From contig JAVBQA010000071.1 of assembly GCA_031549325.1 (NCBI GenBank), positions 1 to 18,924 on the forward strand: a DNA stretch of 18,924 bases, written 5' to 3'. Both the position numbers and the translations under genes were made by a program. The notes below the pieces were generated by a model. The model did no database searches. It saw nothing but the letters and a program-made list of their open reading frames with translations, and was not told the DNA's origin. Positions 13,056 to 18,924 of this stretch are shown here, in pieces (position 1 is the stretch's first letter; every line of letters starts with the position of its first letter). This DNA comes from JAJDGF01 sp031549325. Lineage in GTDB: Bacteria; Bacillota; Clostridia; Christensenellales; Aristaeellaceae.

Positions 13056-15053
13056 TTACTTCAGTGTGATGTTCAGATCCGAGCCCTTCTTCACGAACAC
13101 CGGGATCACGCTCAGCGGCGCGTCAGCGTCGATCGTCTGGCCGCCCTGATACTCCACGCCGGACGATGCCTCGATCCAGCTGGCGCCCTCTGGCAGATAC
13201 ACGGGGCGCTTGCGCAGCCCCAGCTGCATCACCGGCGCCACCAGCACCTCCGCGCCGAACATATACTGATCCTCGATGCCGGCCGCCTGGGCGTCCTTGG
13301 GGAAGTGGTAGAACAGCGGGCTCATCACGGGCGCGCCGTTGTCGGCCACATCCTTCATCGTGCGCTCGATGTAGGGCTTCATGTCCTCTCGCAGGAACAG
13401 GTACTGCTTGAGGATCTCGTAGGCCTCCTCACCATAGCTCCACACCTCGTTGGGGCCGCCGGTGTCGGCCTTGCTCTCGTCCGGCGACGGATCCCCGTTC
13501 AGGCGGTAGCCGTGCAGCCGGAACACCGGGCAGAACGCGCCGAACTGGAACCAGCGCACCAGCAGCTCGCGGTAGCTGGGATCGTTCTGGTCGCCGCCGT
13601 GGAAGCCGCCGATGTCGGTCGTCCACCAGGGGATGCCCGCCATGGCCATCGACAGCCCCGCGGCGCACTGCTCCCTGAGCGTGCGGAATGTGGTGTCGAT
13701 ATCACCCGACCAGACGAGCGCGCCATAGCGCTGGCTGCCTACCCAGGCGCAGCGCAGCAGGTTCAGCGGCGCATTCTGGCCCTCCGCCTGCATGCCCTCA
13801 TAGAAGTTGCGGGCATACATCAGCGGGAACAGGTTGCCGATCTGCACATTCGGCCCCAGGTGATAGCGGTAGTTGTCAAAGTCGTACACTTTGTACTCGG
13901 GCTCGGCCTCGTCCAGCCAGAAGATCTTGATGCCCTTGTCATAGTAGTTCTGTTTGACGACGCTCCACACGAACTCGCGCGCCTCGGGGTTTGTCACGTC
14001 GTAGGCGATGGTGTTGCCGCAGAAGTCCATCGAATAGGGCACGCCGCGCTCCGTGCGGATCAGGTAGCCCTTGTCCTTCATCTCTTCATAGTGCTCGCTC
14101 TTCACGTCCACATACGGCCAGATGGAAACCATCAGCTCCACGCCCAGCTCGTTGAGTTCCTTGACCATGGCTTCCGGGTCCGGATAGTCCGCTGGATCAA
14201 AGCGCCAGTCGCCCTGGTAGGGCCAGTGGAAGAAGTCGGACACGATCACGGACATGGGCAGGCCGCGCCTTTTGTGTTCGCGCGCCACGGCCAGCAGCTC
14301 CTCCTGGGTGCGGTAGCGCAGCTTGCACTGCCAGAAGCCCATGCCGTAGTCGGGCATCATGGGCGAGTGGCCCGTGGCGTCCGCGTAGGCGGCCATGATC
14401 TCGCGCGGATCGTCCGAAGCGCAGATCCAGTAGTCCAGCACCTTGGTGGACCCAAGCGCCCACTCGGTCTTGTTCTTGGCAAAGGTCACCCGGCCGATGC
14501 CCGGGTTGTTCCAAAGGAAGCCATAGCCCGCGGTGGACAGATAGAACGGCACCGAGGCCTGGGAGTTCCTGTGCGCCAGCTCCAACTCGCAGCCCTTCTT
14601 GTCCAGGCAGCCATCCTGATACTGGCCCATGCCGAAGATCTTCTCGTCCTGCGGCTCAAAGCGCATGAACAGCTGATAGTCCCCGCCCAGGATGGGCCGG
14701 AACTCGCGCGCCTTGATCTCGAGCGAGCTCACCTGATCAAAGCCGCCCGCGTCACGGGTGTACCACTGCTCCTGTAGCAGCACTTTGCCGCCGTCTTTCT
14801 CGAAGCGCAGCGCGCCGCCCGGGCTGAACACGGCGGTGATGTTGCCGTTTTTGACACTGGCCGATCCATCTTCTCTGATGTCAATCTTGGCATCGCCGGC
14901 GGTATTTCCGATCAGCGCCCACTCCTCCTGGGGCATATCCGCCATGAATGTGGCGCGCACGCGCAGCGCGTTCTTTCCCCAGGGCTCGATCCAGATCTTC
15001 TCGCCGCCCTGCTTGCGAACCAGACGCTTGCCTTCCTGGAACAGAATCGCCAT
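13056..15053 (-). CDS. GH31 family alpha-xylosidase or alpha-glucosidase
   Basis: A 665-residue GH31 enzyme, more distant from YicI than the enzyme at 4554-6809. An N-terminal beta-sandwich (about 1-190) precedes the barrel. The nucleophile is D381 in IFWLDEAEPE and the acid/base is D451 in VWSGDIDTTF; GFWQCKLRYRTQEELL and TDIGGFHGGD are family landmarks. The FWQ...RY and WLD.AEPE patterns are closest, by memory, to XylS- and Xyl31A-type alpha-xylosidases, but the substrate is not certain; alpha-glucosidase or sulfoquinovosidase-like activity is less likely. There is no signal peptide, so it is cytoplasmic. ATG 15053 has GGGAGG eight bases upstream. It has its own promoter and terminator. Confidence 0.9.
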   Translation of the reverse strand: MAILFQEGKRLVRKQGGEKIWIEPWGKNALRVRATFMADMPQEEWALIGNTAGDAKIDIREDGSASVKNGNITAVFSPGGALRFEKDGGKVLLQEQWYTRDAGGFDQVSSLEIKAREFRPILGGDYQLFMRFEPQDEKIFGMGQYQDGCLDKKGCELELAHRNSQASVPFYLSTAGYGFLWNNPGIGRVTFAKNKTEWALGSTKVLDYWICASDDPREIMAAYADATGHSPMMPDYGMGFWQCKLRYRTQEELLAVAREHKRRGLPMSVIVSDFFHWPYQGDWRFDPADYPDPEAMVKELNELGVELMVSIWPYVDVKSEHYEEMKDKGYLIRTERGVPYSMDFCGNTIAYDVTNPEAREFVWSVVKQNYYDKGIKIFWLDEAEPEYKVYDFDNYRYHLGPNVQIGNLFPLMYARNFYEGMQAEGQNAPLNLLRCAWVGSQRYGALVWSGDIDTTFRTLREQCAAGLSMAMAGIPWWTTDIGGFHGGDQNDPSYRELLVRWFQFGAFCPVFRLHGYRLNGDPSPDESKADTGGPNEVWSYGEEAYEILKQYLFLREDMKPYIERTMKDVADNGAPVMSPLFYHFPKDAQAAGIEDQYMFGAEVLVAPVMQLGLRKRPVYLPEGASWIEASSGVEYQGGQTIDADAPLSVIPVFVKKGSDLNITLK

Positions 15054-15089
15054 ACACCAAACCTCCCTATCGTAGCCATCTATGGTTTG

Positions 15090-15118
15090 AGTATAGCGAG
15101 ACCCGGATGCAATGTAAA
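15090..15118 (-). promoter_or_regulatory. Promoter of the second GH31 gene
   Basis: On the - strand TTTACA (15118-15113) is followed after 17 bases by TATACT (15095-15090), about 37 bases before the ATG at 15053. Spacing and sequence fit a sigma-A promoter. It lets the gene be expressed separately from the transporter operon. Confidence 0.65.
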
Positions 15119-15194
15119 GGGTGGTCATCTCAGTTTTTGATAGCAATATTCAAAGATGCGGTGCACTGATATTGGATAAAAGTCATGCTTGGCC

Positions 15195-15365
15195 CTAGCG
15201 AGCCGCGTCGCGCAACTGCGCCGCCAGCGTCAGGATCACCTCGCCATTGGATGGGCGCGTCGCGCCATGGAACAGTGGACACTGGCGCATCTCGCCGCGC
15301 TTCCAGGTACTTGAGGTCAACACTGATGTGTACGCGCCCGACTGGACGACGGCGGCGGGTAAATT
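15195..15365 (-). pseudogene. C-terminal fragment of an unidentified protein
   Basis: On the - strand a stretch of about 56 codons ending at the stop 15195-15197 reads like a protein: NLPAAVVQSGAYTSVL, then STWKRGEMRQCPLFHG, and a helical end EVILTLAAQLRDAAR. No start codon with a ribosome binding site precedes it. I do not recognise the family. It lies next to the transposase fragment at 15371-15614 and may be a gene tail left by the same rearrangement. The call rests on amino-acid composition only. Confidence 0.3.
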
Positions 15366-15370
15366 AGTTC

Positions 15371-15614
15371 TAACTCCCGTGATCTATGTGGCTGCCGCCG
15401 GTCTTCGGGTCGACATTGGCGTCATCGTCATGGCCGTCGTCCTTCAGCGGCTTCTTCCTGTGCGCCGCTCGATCCGCTTCAATCTCGGCGCGCAGATGCT
15501 CGTCATACACTCGCGCCGTCTTCTGCGCTTGCACTTTCCTGTGCTTCTTCCGGTTCGCGTTCGTCTTGATTCCACTTTGATCTGGCCTGGCGTCCTGCGA
15601 ACTCGTTCGGGCAT
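15371..15614 (-). pseudogene. IS1182-like transposase fragment, frameshifted
   Basis: The - strand frame ending at 15371-15373 reads IKTNANRKKHRKVQAQKTARVYDEHLRAEI followed by EADRAAHRKKPLKDDG. This resembles the middle of IS1182-family transposases, where IKANANKKK, a K.Y.E.L helix and DREAHGKKP follow the first catalytic Asp. That Asp motif and the whole C-terminal half are missing. An ATG at 15614 with AGAGGTG upstream opens a different frame (MPERVRRTPGQIK), so a frameshift is also needed to join the parts. It is an inactive relic showing that the gap between the GH31 and phosphatase genes has received insertion sequences. Confidence 0.5.
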
Positions 15615-15787
15615 GTCGAGCACCTCTTTACAATGATTGACCCCCGGATATCGGGCATAACAGGAATAAAGCAGACAAGCGTGTATGTCATAAACATAAA
15701 TATGAAGTTATATGTTAAATTGGCTGAATTTGATGCTGGCTACTTGAAATTTTAGTATATATTTGTTAATTTATATTTGGGTAATAT
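15615..15787. other. AT-rich leader upstream of the alkaline phosphatase gene
   Basis: About 170 bases with no credible gene. The second half (15650-15787) is much richer in A and T than the rest of the window and contains several TATATT/TTAAAT-like stretches, including TTGAAA near 15745, so a promoter for the phosphatase gene is probably here. I cannot choose one -10/-35 pair, and no clear Pho box repeat stands out. Confidence 0.4.
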
Positions 15788-15805
15788 TTGAAGGGGGATC
15801 GATCC

Positions 15806-17293
15806 ATGAAGAAGTCGTTGGCACTGTTCCTTGTCATCGTCCTGTTGTTTGGATTGAGTTCAGTCGCGACCGCCGAGGCAACCGCAACCCCGAAGTATGT
15901 GTTCCTGTTCATTGGTGATGGCCAAGGCATACCGCAGATCACCGCAACGCAGTATTATAAGGGCACACTCGAGAATCCCGATGCGCCGATCCCGATTCCC
16001 GCGCAACTCTCATTTACCCAGTTTGAATCGCTAGGGCTAGTGACGACCTACGATGCCACCTCGTTCTGCCCAGATTCTTCCTCAACAGCGTCCTCCATGG
16101 CCTCCGGCCAGAAGATCAGTTCAGGCGTTTTGAACTACGACGTGGAACTTATCAATCCGCTTAAGCTGGTCACGGAATACATCAAGGAGAAGGCTGACGG
16201 CATGAAGGTTGGCGTGGTCACCTCGGTGTCACTGGACCATGCGACGCCCTCTGCGTTCTACGCCAAGGCCAAGAGCCGCAACGAATACTACAACATCGCT
16301 ACGCAGGGTGTGAAAGGCGCCACTTTAGACTTCCTGGGCGGCGGCGGCTTCCTAGAGCCGAACGGCAAGGAAGGCACTGAGGAAAATGTTTATGAACTGG
16401 CGGAGAAGAATGGCTTCACCGTGGCAGACACCGTCGAAGATATCCGGGCGCTGACGAACGCATCCGGGCGCGTGGTGGCATCTGTGCCGGATCTGGATTC
16501 CTCCGCCGCCATGCAGTATGACATTGACCGCGTGCGCAAGGTGGCCGAGGGCGGCGAGTCGCTGGCACTGGCCGAGATCGTGACCAAGGCGATCGAGGTG
16601 CTGGACAACGACAAGGGCTTCTTCCTGATGACCGAGGGCGGCAAGGTGGACTGGGCGAGCCATGCCAACGACGCCGTGACAGGTATCTATGAAACATTGG
16701 CATTTGCCGACGCAGTGCAGGTTGCCGTCGACTTCGCGGAAAGGCATCCCGAAGAGACGCTGATTGTAGTCACGGGCGACCACGAGACGGGTGGCCTCAC
16801 CATCGGCTTTGCTAAGACCAAATACGATACCCACTTCGGCTATCTGCAGAACCAGAAGATCTCGTTCCTGGATTTTGACACAGTGATCGCGGGCTTGCGC
16901 GCGGACGCCAAGAGCTATGACGACGCGTTGGCGGAGATCGAGAAGTATTACGGGCTGACGGTCACGCCCGACCAACCGCTTACGCTCACGCTGGTGGAGC
17001 TTGACAAGATCAAGGCAGCCTACGAACTGAGTATGTTGCCCAAGGCGCAGCGCGTGATCGGCGATGCCGAGACACTCGCATACGGCGGATACGAGCCGCT
17101 GTCGATGTGTGTCAGCCACATTCTCAACAACAAGGCGGGCATCGCCTATACATCCTACAGCCATACGGGACTCCAGATTCCGGTTTACGCCAAGGGTGTC
17201 AACGCCTATTCCTTCGCCGGCACCTATGACAACACCGGCATCTTTGACCGCATGATGGAGGTACTCAAGCTGACGCCCGACGCGGCAGCGTAA
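15806..17293 (+). CDS. phoA: Secreted alkaline phosphatase, PhoA family
   Basis: A 495-residue phosphomonoesterase that releases phosphate outside the membrane. Signal peptide residues 1-23 end in ATA, with no lipobox. Active-site landmarks are D38 in GDGQG, nucleophile S91 in PDSSSTASSMASG, DHATPSAFYAK (144-154), E277, D282 and H286 in TEGGKVDWASHAND, D325 and H326 in VTGDHETGG, and H453 in YSHTG. These are the expected ligands for two zinc ions and one magnesium. The residue after D282 is Trp, where E. coli PhoA has Lys328, as in many non-enterobacterial enzymes. ATG 15806 has AAGGGGGA about eight bases upstream; an in-frame ATG at 15788 lacks one. Phosphate regulation is likely but not shown. 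Confidence 0.93.
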   Translation: MKKSLALFLVIVLLFGLSSVATAEATATPKYVFLFIGDGQGIPQITATQYYKGTLENPDAPIPIPAQLSFTQFESLGLVTTYDATSFCPDSSSTASSMASGQKISSGVLNYDVELINPLKLVTEYIKEKADGMKVGVVTSVSLDHATPSAFYAKAKSRNEYYNIATQGVKGATLDFLGGGGFLEPNGKEGTEENVYELAEKNGFTVADTVEDIRALTNASGRVVASVPDLDSSAAMQYDIDRVRKVAEGGESLALAEIVTKAIEVLDNDKGFFLMTEGGKVDWASHANDAVTGIYETLAFADAVQVAVDFAERHPEETLIVVTGDHETGGLTIGFAKTKYDTHFGYLQNQKISFLDFDTVIAGLRADAKSYDDALAEIEKYYGLTVTPDQPLTLTLVELDKIKAAYELSMLPKAQRVIGDAETLAYGGYEPLSMCVSHILNNKAGIAYTSYSHTGLQIPVYAKGVNAYSFAGTYDNTGIFDRMMEVLKLTPDAAA

Positions 17294-17314
17294 CCCCAAT
17301 CCCAACCCCGAACC

Positions 17315-17347
17315 GGGCTGCCGTCCCGCGCGGCAGCCCTTCATTTT
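17315..17347 (+). terminator. Terminator of the alkaline phosphatase gene
   Basis: GGGCTGCCG (17315-17323) pairs perfectly with CGGCAGCCC (17331-17339) around a seven-base loop, followed by TTCATTTT. It ends about 20 bases before the start of the YibE/F gene and just ahead of its ribosome binding site. That gene must therefore rely on read-through or a promoter hidden in the same short stretch. Confidence 0.7.
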
Positions 17348-17368
17348 GCAAGGCTGGAGGCATGTTCA

Positions 17369-18529
17369 ATGAAAAAGAACCGCACGCGGCGCCACTGGAT
17401 ACTATGCGCGGTTTTGGCGGCATGCTGTGTGGCGCTTTGCTTTGTGGACATGGGCTTTCAGGACAATCAGAGCGCCAATTCCAACCGCGAACAGGTGCTG
17501 ATCCTGGCGGTGGACAACACGCAACTAGCGAACATCGGCATCGTCAATTCGGGCACGCAGCAATGCACCGTGCGCGTACTGACCGGCGAGTTCGAGGGCA
17601 TGAAACTAGAGGCGTACAACCACCAAAACGCGTCGATGGATAGGGACAAGCTGTTCGAGAAGGGCGACAAGGCACTGGCGGCGATCTACGGCAACGAGGG
17701 CGCACCGTTGTCCGCTGTGCTCATCGACCATTACCGCGTGAATGACGAACTGATGCTGTTCATTCTGTTCGGCATTCTGTTGGCGATTGTGGGTGGTGCG
17801 TCGGGCTGCGGCACGCTGATTTCGCTGGTGCTCAGCGTACTGGTCATTTGGAAGCTGCTAATCCCGCTGATGCTTGCAGGCTATTCGCCGGTCCTGGTGT
17901 CGCTGGGCATCGTGCTGGTTTTGACGGTGCTGATCGATCTGCTCGTGGCCGGTCTAACGACCATCAGCGCCACTGCGATCGCGGGCTCGTTCCTTGGAAC
18001 GCTGCTGACGGGCGTTCTCGCTGTGGCGTTTGGCAACATCCTCAAGCTGGACGGCGGTGACATACCCTACATCGTGCCGCTGATCTCCCAGAGCAGTATG
18101 CAGATCAATGTGCGGGAGCTGTTCTTTAGCATGGTGTTCATCGCCAACTCGGGGGCGCTGATGGATCTGGCGATGGACATCGCTGCCGCGTGTTACGAGG
18201 TGCAGGTTCACAGCCCCACCATCTCGCGTGTCGAAATGCTCAAGTCCGGGTTCGCCGTCAGCAAGAACGTGACCGGCACCATGACCACGACGCTGTTCCT
18301 GGCCTACTCGGGCAGCTACCTCTCGATGATGATGTACTTTGCCGGCCAGGGCACACCTGTCATCGATCTGTTCAACCTGAAGTTCATCGCCAGCGAAATC
18401 ATGATCACATTAGTGGGCTGCTTCGGCCTGGTGGCGGTAGCGCCGTTCACATCGCTGATGTGCAGCCTCATCATGTGCAAAAAGCATATTGATGCAAGGC
18501 AGGAAATCACCCGACCCATCGAACCGTGA
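17369..18529 (+). CDS. YibE/F-family membrane protein
   Basis: A 386-residue integral membrane protein with the YibE/F-like layout. A first membrane segment (about 10-28) is followed by an extracytoplasmic part (about 30-125) containing a short beta-rich region (QVLILAVDNTQLANIG, TVRVLTGEFEGMKLEAYN). Seven or so membrane segments run from 127 to 370, with family-like SLVLSVLVIWKLLIP, NSGALMDLAMDIAAA and GRD-free MLKSGFAVSKNVTGTMTTTLFLAY. The family role is poorly known; transport or membrane assembly has been suggested. ATG 17369 has GGAGG eight bases upstream. The gene's end overlaps the ribosome binding site of the zinc ribbon gene. Confidence 0.85.
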   Translation: MKKNRTRRHWILCAVLAACCVALCFVDMGFQDNQSANSNREQVLILAVDNTQLANIGIVNSGTQQCTVRVLTGEFEGMKLEAYNHQNASMDRDKLFEKGDKALAAIYGNEGAPLSAVLIDHYRVNDELMLFILFGILLAIVGGASGCGTLISLVLSVLVIWKLLIPLMLAGYSPVLVSLGIVLVLTVLIDLLVAGLTTISATAIAGSFLGTLLTGVLAVAFGNILKLDGGDIPYIVPLISQSSMQINVRELFFSMVFIANSGALMDLAMDIAAACYEVQVHSPTISRVEMLKSGFAVSKNVTGTMTTTLFLAYSGSYLSMMMYFAGQGTPVIDLFNLKFIASEIMITLVGCFGLVAVAPFTSLMCSLIMCKKHIDARQEITRPIEP

Positions 18530-18543
18530 AAGGAGGGTACACG

Positions 18544-18681
18544 ATGATCAAGACCGGAGACAAGCCGGGCATCGGCACATACCGCTGCACGGCGTGCGGG
18601 CAATTGGTTCGCCTGGACGATCATACAGACGCATTGCCGCCATGTCCCAAATGCAAGAACACCGAATACCAGCCGGAGTAG
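18544..18681 (+). CDS. 45-residue zinc ribbon protein
   Basis: A small protein with C15-x2-C18 (YRCTACGQ) and C34-x2-C37 (CPKCKN), a four-cysteine zinc ribbon, possibly rubredoxin-like. The GDKPGIGTYRC start and LPPCPKC spacing resemble short stand-alone zinc ribbon proteins widespread in bacteria. The AAAGGAGGG at 18529-18537 and the ATG at 18544 leave no doubt about the start. It begins 14 bases after the YibE/F stop, so the two genes are likely co-transcribed. There is no catalytic domain; a structural or protein-binding role is possible. Confidence 0.85.
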   Translation: MIKTGDKPGIGTYRCTACGQLVRLDDHTDALPPCPKCKNTEYQPE

Positions 18682-18864
18682 TACGTCGCATCGAGCCTCC
18701 ACACAACGGCGTGCTGCGCCGCGTATCACTATCAGAGGGCGTGAACATCCTTTCATATGCTGATATATAGTGCATAAGATGGCAGGAGTAAATTGCACAA
18801 TCTCTGCACAAACAGGACGGAAATTCGTGTCCGCCTATAGTATAAGTAGGAACCGCCGAGATAA
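18682..18864 (+). other. Intergenic region before the tRNA-Lys fragment
   Basis: No credible gene. It contains two copies of TGCACAA within 20 bases (18793-18810) and an AT-rich TATAGTATAAG stretch near 18835 that could serve as a -10 element for a downstream tRNA. A small hairpin CCGA/TCGG (18854-18868) follows. Short direct repeats beside a tRNA could be integrase arm sites, but that is speculation. Confidence 0.3.
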
Positions 18865-18874
18865 TCGGGAAATC

Positions 18875-18924
18875 CCTGACTCTTAATCAGGGTGTCCAGG
18901 GTTCGAGTCCCTGATGGTGTACCA
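18875..18924 (+). tRNA. 3' half of tRNA-Lys (CTT), 5' half absent
   Basis: The anticodon stem CCTGA/TCAGG encloses CTCTTAA, giving anticodon CTT at 18882-18884. A perfect T-arm CAGGG/CCCTG with loop TTCGAGT follows, then acceptor strand ATGGTGT, discriminator A and an encoded CCA ending at the last base of the window. The matching 5' acceptor strand (ACACCAT) is not present in the preceding 80 bases, and the usual TAGCTCAG..GAGC D-arm is missing. It is therefore a 3' tRNA half, as left at one side of an element integrated into a tRNA gene, or a contig edge. Confidence 0.65.

Noticed and set aside
12948..14777. Long + strand open frame (609 codons) opposite the second GH31 gene
   Set aside because: Antisense shadow; composition dominated by His, Val, Ala and Leu, and no motif recognised.
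15247..15636. 129-codon + strand open frame between the GH31 and phosphatase genes
   Set aside because: The opposite strand reads as protein relics with IS1182-like motifs; the + strand product has no plausible domain and no ribosome binding site.
18849..18924. Complete tRNA-Lys gene
   Set aside because: No 5' acceptor strand pairs with ATGGTGT and the D-arm cannot be built convincingly, so only the 3' half is claimed.

Overview
The window looks like DNA from an anaerobic, GC-rich member of the Bacillota (Clostridia-like). The reasons are strong AGGAGG-type ribosome binding sites, a YesM/YesN-type kinase and regulator, a CUT1 sugar ABC transporter encoded without its ATPase, and short GC-rich hairpins stacked between convergent genes. 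Species cannot be read from the sequence. The substrate-binding protein has no lipobox, so a two-membrane envelope is possible.

Region 1 (1-3507) is a mobile, phage-like block with every gene on the + strand. It holds a partial ORF, a predicted three-way-junction nucleic-acid structure, a MazG-like NTP pyrophosphohydrolase, several small unknown proteins, a protein with a sigma-region-4-like helix-turn-helix, and a 200-residue unknown. A terminator-like hairpin and a tandem tRNA-Phe/tRNA-Gly pair follow, then the N-terminal part of a phage-type metallophosphoesterase. Region 2 (about 3502-4481) is a scar. The phosphoesterase reading frame runs straight into a 5'-truncated, frameshifted, catalytically damaged IS5-family transposase. 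Next to its surviving right end is a DNA-3-methyladenine glycosylase I (Tag) reading frame cut at about residue 41 and joined to an unrelated tail.

Region 3 (4554-15053) is a carbohydrate-uptake and hydrolysis locus. On the - strand, from a strong promoter at about 12880, are a sugar-binding protein, two permeases and a YesM-type sensor kinase. A GH31 alpha-xylosidase of the YicI type lies at 4554-6809 and a second GH31 enzyme with its own promoter lies at 13056-15053. A YesN/AraC-type response regulator is read divergently from the first GH31 gene and converges on the kinase gene across six stacked hairpins. The likely job is sensing, importing and de-xylosylating alpha-xyloside oligosaccharides such as xyloglucan fragments. 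That substrate is inferred from the YicI active-site motif.

Region 4 (15054-15805) has no intact gene. It contains fragments of an IS1182-like transposase and of an unknown protein, then an AT-rich leader. Region 5 (15806-18681, + strand) encodes a secreted alkaline phosphatase, a YibE/F-family membrane protein and a 45-residue zinc ribbon protein. The window stops exactly at the CCA of the 3' half of a tRNA-Lys(CTT) that has no matching 5' half, which could be an integration site or an assembly break.

I found no CRISPR array and no convincing new multi-gene system. The least explained signals are the three-way junction at 341-394, the six-base anticodon loop of the tRNA-Gly, the hairpin stack at 7642-7810 and the two in-frame chimeric reading frames.
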